Shown: positions 1-7,299 of the stretch, piece by piece
Layout: every line of letters starts with the position of its first letter
Position numbering within the stretch: position 1 is the first letter of the stretch
From: an uncultured cyanobacterium
GTDB taxonomy: Bacteria > Cyanobacteriota > Cyanobacteriia > PCC-6307 > Cyanobiaceae
NCBI GenBank assembly: GCA_903862155.1
Contig: CAIOXF010000252.1
Location: 1-16,871 of the forward strand
Length of the DNA: 16,871 nucleotides
Direction of reading: 5' to 3'
Program-made: the position numbers and the translations under genes
The notes under the pieces: model-generated
What the model was told of the DNA's origin: nothing
Seen by the model: only the letters and a program-made list of their open reading frames with translations
Databases searched by the model: none

Positions 1-804
1 GTTCACGCCCGCAAGCCGCTGTTTGGCTACAGCACGATGGTGTATTCCATCCTGGCGATTGTATTTCTGGGCCTGATCGTGTGGGCGCACCACATGTTCA
101 CCAGCGGCACGCCTCCCTGGATGCGGCTGTTCTTCACGATCGCCACCTCCTTCATCGCCGTTCCAACCGGCATCAAATTCTTCAACTGGCTGGCCACCCT
201 CTGGGGCGGACGCATTGCCTTGAACAGCGCCATGTTGTTCAGCTGCGCCTTCATCCTGCACTTTGTGTTCGGTGGAATTACCGGCGTATCCCTAGCCCAA
301 GTGCCATTCGACATCCACGTGCATGACACCTACTACGTGGTGGGGCATTTCCACTACATCGTGTATGGCGGCACGGTGTTTGTGATCTTTGGATCGCTCT
401 ACCACTGGTATCCGAAGTTCACCGGCCGCATGCTCAATGAAGACCTGGGCCGTCTCCATTTCCTGCTCACCTTCATCGGCTTTAACCTCTGCTTCCTGCC
501 CCAGCACTGGCTCGGGCTGAACGGCATGCCGCGGCGGGTGGCCGAATACGACCCCACCTTCACCACCCTCAACCAGGTGAGCAGCGTGGGGGCCCTGCTG
601 ATGGCGATCAGCACCCTGCCCCTGCTGATCAACGTGGTGATCACGGCCATCAAGGGCAAGGAAGCGGGCGACAACCCCTGGAACGCCCTCACCCCCGAAT
701 GGCTCACCAGCTCACCGCCACCGGTAGAGAACTGGAAGGGTGAGGCACCGCTGGTGGCTGAGCCCTACGGCTATGGCCACAAGCCGGCGGAGGTCACGGC
801 ATGA
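1..804 (+). CDS. ctaD: Cytochrome c oxidase subunit I, C-terminal part (5' end outside window)
   Basis: Catalytic subunit of the aa3-type terminal oxidase in the cyanobacterial membrane; it reduces O2 using electrons from cytochrome c or plastocyanin and pumps protons. The frame is open from base 1, so the gene starts upstream; 267 residues of the C-terminal half are visible. Fragment residues 28-36 (WAHHMFTSG) carry the two adjacent CuB histidines. Residues 55-59 (PTGIK) carry the Thr and Lys of the K proton channel typical of A-type oxidases. Residues 116-119 (HFHY) carry the heme a3 and heme a histidine ligands. About six membrane helices follow one another, then a hydrophilic Pro/Glu-rich tail. 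The stop overlaps the ctaE start (ATGA), so the two are translationally coupled. Identity is very secure; only the missing 5' part is uncertain. Confidence 0.97.
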   Translation, partial: VHARKPLFGYSTMVYSILAIVFLGLIVWAHHMFTSGTPPWMRLFFTIATSFIAVPTGIKFFNWLATLWGGRIALNSAMLFSCAFILHFVFGGITGVSLAQVPFDIHVHDTYYVVGHFHYIVYGGTVFVIFGSLYHWYPKFTGRMLNEDLGRLHFLLTFIGFNLCFLPQHWLGLNGMPRRVAEYDPTFTTLNQVSSVGALLMAISTLPLLINVVITAIKGKEAGDNPWNALTPEWLTSSPPPVENWKGEAPLVAEPYGYGHKPAEVTA

Positions 805-1400
805 CCAGCACCATCAGCACCCACACCGAAACTGGCAGCGCCCACGCCGAACACAGCGAACACAAAGACGTGCGCCTGTTCGGCCTGGCCACCTTCCTGG
901 TGGCCGATGGCATGACCTTCGCCGGGTTCTTTGCGGCGTACCTCACGTTCCGGGCCGTGAACCCCCTGCCGGAGGGCAGCACCTATGAGCTGGAACTCGT
1001 GCTGCCCACGATCAATACCGTGCTGCTACTGGTGAGCAGCTTCACCTTCCACCGCGCCGGCAAGGAGTGCCGGGCCAATCGGCTGGGCGCCAGCCGCGCC
1101 TGGCTGCTGGTTACGGGAGCCCTGGGGGCGGCGTTTCTGGCCGGACAGATGGTGGAGTACTTCTCCCTTCCCTTCAGCCTCACCGACAACCTGTTTGCGA
1201 GCACGTTCTACGCACTCACCGGATTCCATGGCTTGCACGTCACCCTGGGGGTGATCTGCATCGCCATCGTGGCCCTGCAGACCCACCGCGGCGGGGTCAT
1301 CACCGCTGGGAGCCATTTCGGCCTGGAGGCGGCCGAGCTCTATTGGCACTTCGTGGACGGCATCTGGGTGGTGCTCTATGGACTTCTCTATCTCTTGTAA
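801..1400 (+). CDS. ctaE: Cytochrome c oxidase subunit III
   Basis: Third core subunit of the aa3-type oxidase; it stabilises subunit I and its proton uptake path in the membrane. The 199-residue product has a hydrophilic N-terminus of about 30 residues and then five predicted membrane helices, the short form found in many bacteria. Family marks visible are the Glu in QMVEY near residue 116, the GFHGLHVTLG helix with its histidines, and YWHFVDGIWVVLY at the C-terminus. The ATG shares the ATGA overlap with the ctaD stop, which fixes the start. The order ctaD-ctaE is the standard cyanobacterial arrangement, and ctaC is expected to the left of the window. Nothing unusual was seen. Confidence 0.96.
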   Translation: MTSTISTHTETGSAHAEHSEHKDVRLFGLATFLVADGMTFAGFFAAYLTFRAVNPLPEGSTYELELVLPTINTVLLLVSSFTFHRAGKECRANRLGASRAWLLVTGALGAAFLAGQMVEYFSLPFSLTDNLFASTFYALTGFHGLHVTLGVICIAIVALQTHRGGVITAGSHFGLEAAELYWHFVDGIWVVLYGLLYLL

Positions 1401-1412
1401 GGGCCATCTCCC

Positions 1413-1955
1413 TTGCAGCATGCCGATCAAGGCATGCACAATTCCGTCATTGCAATCGCAGCGGCCGGGATGATGGCAACCAGCAACGGCTGGGTGAGCG
1501 AGCGGCGTGGGGGTGAACCCGCCCGGCCCGAACCGCTGGTGGGCAAGGCCCTACTGGATAAAGCGCGGGCCCTGAGCAATCGCCCGGAAGACCAGATCGC
1601 CCGGGCCTGCGGCTACGTGGGGCCGAGCGGCCGCCTGCTCAAGAAGAGCTTCTACCGGGCCCTGGTGGAAGCCAAGGGCTACGCCCTTCCCATCAGCAGC
1701 ACGAGTTCAGGCAGCGGTGCCAAGGGCCGCCAGGCCGAATACCGCACGCGCGTTCACGGCAACGGCAACCTGCTGATCGGCAATGCCTACACCCGGCGGA
1801 TGGGGCTGGAACCGGGCGATGAGTTCCGGATCGAGCTCCACCAGGAAACGGGCTCGATCTGGCTGCTGCCGATCGAAAACGGGGAATCCAGCGAGTCGAG
1901 CATCAACACCGACAGCGTCAACACCGATGACGACCCTCAAGAGCGCGACGACTGA
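1413..1955 (+). CDS. CyAbrB-family DNA-binding regulator
   Basis: Likely transcriptional regulator of the cyanobacterial AbrB family, whose members act globally on carbon/nitrogen balance and redox genes. From about residue 42 the protein reads LVGKALLDKARALS, then RACGYVGPSGR and FYRALVEAKGYAL, the conserved N-terminal half of the family. Residues about 108-153 form the AbrB-like swapped-hairpin region (VHGNGNLLIG...GLEPGDEFRIEL). The last 25 or so residues are acidic and Ser/Asp-rich. The start is uncertain: TTG at 1413 has TAAGGG 9 nt upstream, but ATG at 1434, 1470 or 1473 would give an N-terminus closer to the usual family length. It lies 12 nt after ctaE on the same strand, so co-transcription with the oxidase genes is likely. 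Family call good; specific paralogue and targets unknown. Confidence 0.78.
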   Translation: MQHADQGMHNSVIAIAAAGMMATSNGWVSERRGGEPARPEPLVGKALLDKARALSNRPEDQIARACGYVGPSGRLLKKSFYRALVEAKGYALPISSTSSGSGAKGRQAEYRTRVHGNGNLLIGNAYTRRMGLEPGDEFRIELHQETGSIWLLPIENGESSESSINTDSVNTDDDPQERDD

Positions 1956-1962
1956 CGCTCGA

Positions 1963-1992
1963 CCAGCTGAACGCTCAGCGTGCTTCAGCTGG
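1963..1992. terminator. Symmetric hairpin between convergent genes, possible bidirectional terminator
   Basis: CCAGCTGAA at 1963-1971 and TTCAGCTGG at 1984-1992 form a perfect 9-bp stem. The 12-nt loop contains a further short CGC/GCG pairing. It starts 7 nt after the CyAbrB stop, and its right arm covers the stop codon of the convergent DUF308 gene, so it could end transcripts on both strands. No T-tract follows on either strand, so the terminator role is inferred from position and symmetry. Confidence 0.5.
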
Positions 1993-2578
1993 CCGAGTCG
2001 GCCTCGCCCTTGGCGTGGAAGCTGGCGCTGAACACCAGCAGATCCAGGCCGCTGAACAGGAAGCTAACGCCCACCAGGATCCCCAGCACCGAGAGCAGGC
2101 CCGCCGGGCTCATGCTCAGGATCAGGGCCCCCAGGATCAGGGTCACGATGCCGTTCAGCAGGCCCCAGCCCCAGCCCCGCACGTCCCGGTGCGACAGGGA
2201 CACGAACACGGCCACAATCCCTTCCACCAGGAACACGATCCCGATCGCCAGGGTGAGCGACACCACCGGCAGCATCGCCGCCAACAGCCCACCGCCGAGC
2301 TGCTGAATCATCGTGAAACCGGCCACCAGAAACACGGTGGACACCACCAGGCGCCAGAAGGTGAGCCAGCGGCCCAGCTGCTTGGAGCGCATCAGGTTGT
2401 TCACCCAGCCCACCACGCCGCCCACCAGGAAGGCCACTGCCACCACGGCGGTGATCACGCCGGAGGTGCGGATCGGAAACACCAGGGCCAGCACCCCGAG
2501 CACCAGCATCAGGATCCCTTCAAACAGGGTGAACGCCTTCAGGGAGGCGGCGGCGGAACCGCGGGAGAGGCTGGCCAT
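1985..2578 (-). CDS. DUF308 / HdeD-like six-helix membrane protein
   Basis: Small integral membrane protein of 197 residues. After a short polar N-terminus (MASLSRGSAAASLKAF) it shows six strongly hydrophobic segments in pairs, with short loops such as RSKQLGRWLTFWR and LSHRDVRGWGWG. This repeated two-helix layout and the Gly-rich helices fit the DUF308/HdeD family. Escherichia coli HdeD is linked to acid resistance, but the function of cyanobacterial members is not known, so no role is assigned. The open frame extends upstream through ribE, but that extension is low-complexity Arg/Gly sequence. ATG at 2578 puts the first membrane helix near the N-terminus as in the family, although no clear ribosome-binding site precedes it. 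It follows ribE by 53 nt on the same strand. Confidence 0.83.
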   Translation of the reverse strand: MASLSRGSAAASLKAFTLFEGILMLVLGVLALVFPIRTSGVITAVVAVAFLVGGVVGWVNNLMRSKQLGRWLTFWRLVVSTVFLVAGFTMIQQLGGGLLAAMLPVVSLTLAIGIVFLVEGIVAVFVSLSHRDVRGWGWGLLNGIVTLILGALILSMSPAGLLSVLGILVGVSFLFSGLDLLVFSASFHAKGEADSAS

Positions 2579-2631
2579 CGGGGCGGGTTGCTCTACGGCA
2601 GACCGTAAAGACAGCCGCCCGCTTCGGCCAT

Positions 2632-3294
2632 TCAGCCGTAACCGTGCGACACCAGCCATTCGGCGCTGATGCCTGGGTGGCCCATGCCATGGGAACCAGC
2701 CCCCAGCAGGCGCTCGGTGTATTTGGCCAGCAGATCTGCCTCCAGGTTCACCGGATCGCCAGCACGCAGCAGGTGCAGGGTGGTTTCGGCCCAGGTGTGG
2801 GGGATCACAGCGATCCAGAAACGGGCGCCGTCGCCGCTGCAGCCAGCCACGGTGAGGCTGATGCCGTCCACCGCCACGCTGGCCTTCTCGCACACGTAGC
2901 GGCCATAGGCGGAATGATTCCAGGCCAGCTCCAGATGCCAGGAAGCGCTCTGGCGCTCCACCGCCGCCACCGTGCCCAAACCGTCCACGTGGCCGCTCAC
3001 CAGGTGCCCCCCGAGGCGATCGGCCAGGCGCAGGGCCGGCTCCAGGTTCACCGCAGCGCGCCCGTCGGCCTTGGCCGCGAGGGTGGTGCGACCGAGGGTT
3101 TCCTCGCTCACATCGGCCCGGAAGCCATCGGCCAGCCGTTCGGCCACGGTGAGGCACACCCCATCCACCGCCACGCTGTCACCGAGGGCCAGATCGGCCG
3201 GGCCCCAGCCGCCTGGAGCCGCGTTCCAGCGCAGGCGTACACCGGCGGGGGCGCGCTCGATGCTGCCCGTGGCCTGCACCAATCCGGTGAACAT
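2632..3294 (-). CDS. ribE: Riboflavin synthase, alpha subunit
   Basis: Catalyses the last step of riboflavin synthesis: two molecules of 6,7-dimethyl-8-ribityllumazine are dismutated to riboflavin and a pyrimidinedione in the cytosol. The 220-residue protein starts with the family hallmark MFTGLVQATGSIE, which fixes ATG at 3294; the frame upstream of it is not conserved sequence. Two lumazine-binding repeats are visible: residues about 1-95 with VAVDGVCLTV at 41-50, and about 96-190 with SVAVDGISLTVAG near 139-151. The bridging GGHLVSGHVDG is at about 95-105. Length matches the usual 200-220 residues. It is divergent from the DUF151 gene across a 65-nt gap. No other riboflavin genes are in the window, and the enzyme looks intact. 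Confidence 0.96.
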   Translation of the reverse strand: MFTGLVQATGSIERAPAGVRLRWNAAPGGWGPADLALGDSVAVDGVCLTVAERLADGFRADVSEETLGRTTLAAKADGRAAVNLEPALRLADRLGGHLVSGHVDGLGTVAAVERQSASWHLELAWNHSAYGRYVCEKASVAVDGISLTVAGCSGDGARFWIAVIPHTWAETTLHLLRAGDPVNLEADLLAKYTERLLGAGSHGMGHPGISAEWLVSHGYG

Positions 3295-3316
3295 CCGCGC
3301 CGCCAGCCGTGATGGC

Positions 3317-3322
3317 CATAAT
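3317..3322 (+). promoter_or_regulatory. Possible -10 element upstream of the DUF151 gene
   Basis: CATAAT lies 38 nt before the GTG at 3360, inside the 65-nt divergent gap between ribE and the DUF151 gene. It matches the TANNNT-like -10 box at five of six TATAAT positions. No -35 box was recognised at the usual distance, so this is only a position-supported guess. Confidence 0.25.
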
Positions 3323-3345
3323 CGGGCAAGGAGCTGCAACCCGCC

Positions 3346-3351
3346 AGGAGG
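3346..3351 (+). promoter_or_regulatory. Shine-Dalgarno AGGAGG that decides the DUF151 start
   Basis: A perfect AGGAGG lies 8 nt before GTG 3360. It supports that GTG as the start over the GTG and ATG at 3309/3312. The resulting N-terminus, MVEMSVAGIALD, is what the family normally shows. Confidence 0.8.
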
Positions 3352-3359
3352 CCCTGCCA

Positions 3360-3971
3360 GTGGTGGAGATGAGCGTGGCGGGAATCGCCCTGGATGCGGC
3401 CAGCCGCAGTCCGATCGTGTTGCTGCGCGATCCCTCCGGCCGCCGTCAGGTGCCGATCTGGATCGACCAGTCGCAAGCCCAGAACATCCTGGCCGGCCTG
3501 AGCGACCGCAAGCCGCCCCGCCCCCTCAGCCACGACCTGATGGCCTCCCTGGTTGCGGCCGGCGGGCTCACCCTGGAGCGGGTGGTGATCCACACCATCG
3601 AAGACGCCACCTTCCGGGCGGTGCTCAAGCTCAGCCACAACGGCGCCGAGGGAGAGCTGGAGATCGATGCGCGCCCCAGTGATGCGATCGCCCTGGCGGT
3701 GCGCACCGGCAGCGGCATCTGGATGCTGGAGGAAGTGGTGGCCGATGCCTCGATTCCGGTAGATGCCGAAGCCGATGCAGAAGACGCCGCCGACTTCCGT
3801 CGCTTCCTCGACAAGACCAGCCCGGCAGACCTGGTGCGCCACCTGAACAAGGCCCAGCCCGATCTGGCCGGCGCTGAAGCCAACGATCAGGCCGAGGGCG
3901 GCGAAGCCCAGGGAGGCGAACCCCCGGAAGCTGAACCACCGAGCGAGCCATCCAGCGGTGGGGGCATCTAG
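3360..3971 (+). CDS. Bifunctional nuclease (BFN/DUF151) family protein
   Basis: Member of the DUF151 family; plant members are described as bifunctional nucleases, while the bacterial role is largely unknown. Starting at GTG 3360 the protein has 203 residues and begins MVEMSVAGIALDAASRSPIVLL, matching the family start. Further family marks are VPIWIDQSQAQNI, the HDLMASLVAAGG helix, and LEIDARPSDAIALAVR, the most conserved stretch. The domain ends near residue 130. A helical linker (FRRFLDKTSPADLVRHL) and an acidic Gly/Glu/Pro-rich tail of about 45 residues follow, which looks disordered. It overlaps the next gene by 14 nt, so translation is probably coupled. Nuclease activity is not demonstrated by the sequence. 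Confidence 0.88.
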   Translation: MVEMSVAGIALDAASRSPIVLLRDPSGRRQVPIWIDQSQAQNILAGLSDRKPPRPLSHDLMASLVAAGGLTLERVVIHTIEDATFRAVLKLSHNGAEGELEIDARPSDAIALAVRTGSGIWMLEEVVADASIPVDAEADAEDAADFRRFLDKTSPADLVRHLNKAQPDLAGAEANDQAEGGEAQGGEPPEAEPPSEPSSGGGI

Positions 3972-5106
3972 TCGGCGCCCCTACGGCCGTCGCCCCGACG
4001 GCTCGGTCCTCGAGGTTTCGCCCTTCACGCTGGGCACGATGCGCGCCCTGGGCAGCCCGGCCCAGATGGCCTCGGTGCTGCGGGCAGCACTTGGGGCCGG
4101 CATCAACCACCTGGAAACCGCGCCCGCCTACGGCCCAGCCGAGCGCTTCCTGGGCCAGGCCCTGCGCCAGCTGGAAACCGAAGGACTCACGCCCGAGGGC
4201 GGCTGGCTGATCACCAGCAAGCTCCTTCCGGGCTGCGATCTGGCCAGCGGCCAGGAGCAGTTGCGGGGGATCCTGGAGCGGCTGGGAGGGGGCCAGCTGA
4301 GCCATCTGGCGGTGCACGGCATCAACCGGCCCGAGCACCTGGCCTGGGCCCTGCATGGTCCTGGCGCGGAGCTGCTGGCTTGGGCCCAGGAGAACGGCCT
4401 GGCGCTGGCCGTGGGCTTCACCAGCCACGGCAGCCATGGGCTGATTGGGGAGGCCCTGGCTTCGGGGCGCTTCAGCTTCTGCGGCCTGCACGTGCATCTG
4501 CTCGATCGCACCCGCCTGGGCCTGGCCCGCAGCGCCCTGGCCGAAGGGATCGGGGTGCTGGCCATCTCCCCGGCCGATAAGGGGGGCCGTCTCTACGACC
4601 CACCGGCGGAGCTGGTGGCCGACTGCGCCCCGTTTCAGCCCCTGGAGCTCGCCTATCGCTTTCTTCTCGAGCAGGGCGTCTCCACCCTGAGCCTGGGAGC
4701 CGAGCAGCCGAGCGATCTGGCCTGGGCCGCCCAGCTCAGAGGAGCCGAAGCGTCCACAGAGGTGGCGGCGGCGGTGCAACGGCTCGATGCCGCCCAGGCC
4801 GAGCGCCTCGACAAGGAACACTGCGGTCAATGCCGGGCCTGCCTGCCCTGCCCGAATGGCGTGCCGATTCCCGAGCTGTTGCGCCTGCGCAACCTGGCCC
4901 TCGGCCATGGGATGCAGACCTTCGCCCAGGAGCGTTACAACCTGATCGGCCGGGCCGGCCACTGGTGGGAGGAACACAACGCTGAGGCCTGCCAGAGCTG
5001 CAGTGCATGCCTGCCGCGCTGCCCGAACGCTTTGCCCATCCCTGATCTTCTGACCGACACGCACCGGCGCCTGGCTGCGGCGCCGCGGCGGAGGCTTTGG
5101 GGATAG
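3958..5106 (+). CDS. Aldo/keto reductase with C-terminal ferredoxin-type Fe-S motifs (COG1453 type)
   Basis: Predicted cytosolic oxidoreductase of 382 residues. Residues about 18-285 form an aldo/keto reductase barrel. The catalytic tetrad is readable as Glu53 (in HLETAPAYG, where most family members have Asp), Tyr58, Lys88 (ITSKL) and His120 (AVHGIN). The C-terminal part carries two cysteine clusters: C-x2-C-x2-C-x2-CP at 289-298 and C-x2-C-x2-C-x3-CP at 345-355, each suited to a [4Fe-4S] centre. Such fusions are known as COG1453, but the physiological substrate is not established. The start is GTG at 3958, inside the end of the DUF151 gene; there is no clear ribosome-binding site, so translational coupling is likely. 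The stop is 6 nt from the convergent gene. Confidence 0.88.
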   Translation: MGASSRRPYGRRPDGSVLEVSPFTLGTMRALGSPAQMASVLRAALGAGINHLETAPAYGPAERFLGQALRQLETEGLTPEGGWLITSKLLPGCDLASGQEQLRGILERLGGGQLSHLAVHGINRPEHLAWALHGPGAELLAWAQENGLALAVGFTSHGSHGLIGEALASGRFSFCGLHVHLLDRTRLGLARSALAEGIGVLAISPADKGGRLYDPPAELVADCAPFQPLELAYRFLLEQGVSTLSLGAEQPSDLAWAAQLRGAEASTEVAAAVQRLDAAQAERLDKEHCGQCRACLPCPNGVPIPELLRLRNLALGHGMQTFAQERYNLIGRAGHWWEEHNAEACQSCSACLPRCPNALPIPDLLTDTHRRLAAAPRRRLWG

Positions 5107-5112
5107 CGCCGC

Positions 5113-6174
5113 TCAGGCCGGGGCGGCAGCATCCCACAGGGTCTGGAAAGCCAACCGTCGCTCAGCACGGAGCGGCGCCAGGCTCCAACAGCGCTGCAGC
5201 ACCGCATCCGGCGGGAGCAACAGGCTGCGCATCGGCTGGGGCACACGGGCCAATGCGGGGGCCAACGCATCGCGCGGCAGCGGCGGCACCCAGCCAGCGG
5301 CAAGCACCTTGGGGAGAAGCGGCGCTTCCAGCAGGGCCCCGAGCCACTCCAAGGGCGGCTCCACCTGCATGCCTGCAGGACGCACCAACACCTGCCAGCT
5401 GAGCGGAGCCCCACGGGCAGGCAGCACCACCTCCAACCGCTGATCACGGCGCAGCAGGGGAATCAGCCGTTGCAGGGGCACCACCGCCGCTGACGCCTCT
5501 CCGGTGAGCAACAGGTTGAGGGCATTGGCGTCGTCGTAGGCCAACGCCTGGGAGCGCAGCACCTGCAACTTTTCGAGAGCAGCGCTGCAGATTTCGATGC
5601 TCACCCGCGGACTGCTGGGCAGCACCACCCTCTTCTTCAGGGCCGGATCCGCCAGAACGGCCCAGCCCTCGCCCGCCCGGGCCCGCTTCGCCAGCTCAGG
5701 CTCACTGCGAAACACCATCACCCAGGGGCTGAACGCCCAGGGAAAGGCCAACGCCGGCTGCCCCTCCGGCCGATACAGGCGGCTCACCGGCTGTGCTGCC
5801 GCGGCCAACCGGGCCAGCACGGCGGAAGCCCCGAAGGGTTGCAGCCGGTTCAAGGGCAGCTCACTGGCCCAACCATCCGGAAGGCTCACCAAACCAGGGG
5901 GCCGGATTGTCTTGCCCTGGGCCGAGCTGAAGGCATCAACCACAGCCCCCGATCCCGCCAGGAACTCCTGGGCCCACCCCCCCGGCAGCTCATCCAGCCA
6001 GGCAGCAGGCATTCCACCCTTCGCAGCCAGCAGCAGGACGTTGTCCGCCCGCCGGCAACCGGCAAGCAGCGAAGGCACTGCGGCCATTGCGGCAGCCCCC
6101 GCACCCAGCTGCAGCAACCGGCGCCGGCCGAAGCGGGCCGCCGGATCCGTGGTGCCGTTGGGAGAATGCGCCAT
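5113..6174 (-). CDS. Tat-exported lipoprotein, extracellular solute-binding protein-like
   Basis: Predicted exported protein of 353 residues. The N-terminus has a twin-arginine motif (GRRRLLQLG, residues 16-24), a hydrophobic stretch and a lipobox LLAGC ending at Cys40, so it is probably exported folded and lipid-anchored. The mature part has scattered features of periplasmic binding proteins of the polyamine/iron class: an AFPWAFSPWVMVFRSEPEL segment, WAVLADPALKKRVVLP, and YDDANALNLLLTGEASAAVVP. ATG 6174 is chosen because it places the Tat motif at a normal position; the longer open frame upstream overlaps cobT. It is the last gene of the minus-strand run, 10 nt after cobT. No permease or ATPase is adjacent, so substrate and partner are unknown. 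Fold call is moderate; signal call is strong. Confidence 0.72.
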   Translation of the reverse strand: MAHSPNGTTDPAARFGRRRLLQLGAGAAAMAAVPSLLAGCRRADNVLLLAAKGGMPAAWLDELPGGWAQEFLAGSGAVVDAFSSAQGKTIRPPGLVSLPDGWASELPLNRLQPFGASAVLARLAAAAQPVSRLYRPEGQPALAFPWAFSPWVMVFRSEPELAKRARAGEGWAVLADPALKKRVVLPSSPRVSIEICSAALEKLQVLRSQALAYDDANALNLLLTGEASAAVVPLQRLIPLLRRDQRLEVVLPARGAPLSWQVLVRPAGMQVEPPLEWLGALLEAPLLPKVLAAGWVPPLPRDALAPALARVPQPMRSLLLPPDAVLQRCWSLAPLRAERRLAFQTLWDAAAPA

Positions 6175-6184
6175 TCCCGCGACC

Positions 6185-7285
6185 CTAGAGGCGCAGCAGC
6201 TGCTCACAGGCCCGATCGCAGGCCCCTGCCAGTTCCGCCGGATCCCGCCCCGCCAGCTCCCACAGCACCGCCACGCCGCCGGCCCCCACACCCTCCTTCA
6301 CGTAGCCGCGCTCGTAGTCGCGCAAGGCAGCGCTACGGCAATGGTGGAAGCGCAGGGCTGCTGGGGCCAGCTGGGGCTTCACCTGCCACCGATCACCAAT
6401 GCATTCCAGCAACCTCTGGAGATCACTGCCAGATTCTTCCGCCACCCAGGCCGTGGTGGCCACCACGGCGCCTTGCGCCAAGGCCGCACGTTGAGCAACA
6501 GGAGCCAGGGCCAACGCCAGGGCCAGCACGGCCGCCATCTGGCTGCCGCCCGCCAGTAGCACCGGCACCCCACGGGGCACCAGTTCCACCAACAGGCCCG
6601 CCGCCAGGGCCTGCATCGGATCCCCCACGGCTGCCAGCACCGCCAATGGCTCCGCCGCCGCAGCCAAGCCTGCGGCAGCCAGACCCTGGCTCACCAACCT
6701 GGCCTTCAGACCATGCACCGGTTCGCGCAGGCTGCCGCTCACCAAACCTTCGGCCGCAATGCCCAGGCCCCGCAGCACCCCAAGCGCCGTGGTGGTACCG
6801 CCCGGCACGCACTCCGCCAACAGCAACGGCTCCCCCATCGGCCAGTGCTGGCCCCAACGGCGGCCTCGCTGCAACAGCGCCGCCACCCGTTCCGGCGCCA
6901 TGGCCTGGCCCGTGCTCACGCAAGCCGCAGGGCCCGAGGCTTCCAGCCCTGGGAGCCGCAGATGGGGCACGGCCGGCGCCACCGGGCAGCCCAGATCCAC
7001 CACCTGGGTGCGCTGCAGCAGCCCCAGCTCCCGCAGCCCCGCATGGGCAATCAGGGCCGGACTCACCCCCGCCGGCAGGGGCGGCAGGGCGTGGGGCCGC
7101 GGGGCAGCCGGGCCCAGCAGCAACAGTTCGGCATCGGCAGCGGCGGTCTGCCGCCTCGATTCCGGGGTGGCACCGGCCGCTGAAATGCCGGGCTGCTCCG
7201 CCGTGGCCGTGGCCGCCAGCAGCAGCAGGGGCCGGGTATGGCGCCAGCCTCGGCGCAGGACTTCAAACACCGGAGCGGCAGCCAT
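6185..7285 (-). CDS. cobT: CobT-like nicotinate-nucleotide phosphoribosyltransferase (archaeal/cyanobacterial type)
   Basis: Likely transfers phosphoribose from nicotinate mononucleotide to the lower-ligand base of cobamides, in cobalamin/pseudocobalamin assembly. The 366-residue protein has LAECVPGGTTTALGVL at about 157-171, the best-conserved stretch of this CobT branch. Also present are GSLREPVHGLKARLV, the glycine-rich VPVLLAGGSQMAAVLAL region, and a C-terminal DYERGYVKEGVGAGG loop resembling the acidic catalytic loop of CobT. ATG 7285 gives the usual family length, with AGGG a few bases upstream; the longer frame above it overlaps the DUF2232 gene and is low-complexity. Picocyanobacteria are known to make pseudocobalamin with adenine as lower ligand, so the base used here may not be dimethylbenzimidazole. 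It lies 14 nt after the DUF2232 gene. Confidence 0.82.
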   Translation of the reverse strand: MAAAPVFEVLRRGWRHTRPLLLLAATATAEQPGISAAGATPESRRQTAAADAELLLLGPAAPRPHALPPLPAGVSPALIAHAGLRELGLLQRTQVVDLGCPVAPAVPHLRLPGLEASGPAACVSTGQAMAPERVAALLQRGRRWGQHWPMGEPLLLAECVPGGTTTALGVLRGLGIAAEGLVSGSLREPVHGLKARLVSQGLAAAGLAAAAEPLAVLAAVGDPMQALAAGLLVELVPRGVPVLLAGGSQMAAVLALALALAPVAQRAALAQGAVVATTAWVAEESGSDLQRLLECIGDRWQVKPQLAPAALRFHHCRSAALRDYERGYVKEGVGAGGVAVLWELAGRDPAELAGACDRACEQLLRL

Positions 7286-7299
7286 CGCCCTGCGGGGGC

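Noticed and set aside
2594..2607. 5-bp stem with a 4-nt loop (TACGG/CCGTA) between ribE and the DUF308 gene
   Set aside because: Too short for a terminator and no T-tract follows on the minus strand; possibly chance.
2015..2608. Long plus-strand open frame antisense to the DUF308 gene
   Set aside because: It is a His/Gln-rich shadow with no domain, while the minus strand encodes a clean six-helix membrane protein.
3631..5064. 477-codon minus-strand open frame across the aldo/keto reductase
   Set aside because: Antisense shadow without motifs; the plus strand has the tetrad and Fe-S cysteines.
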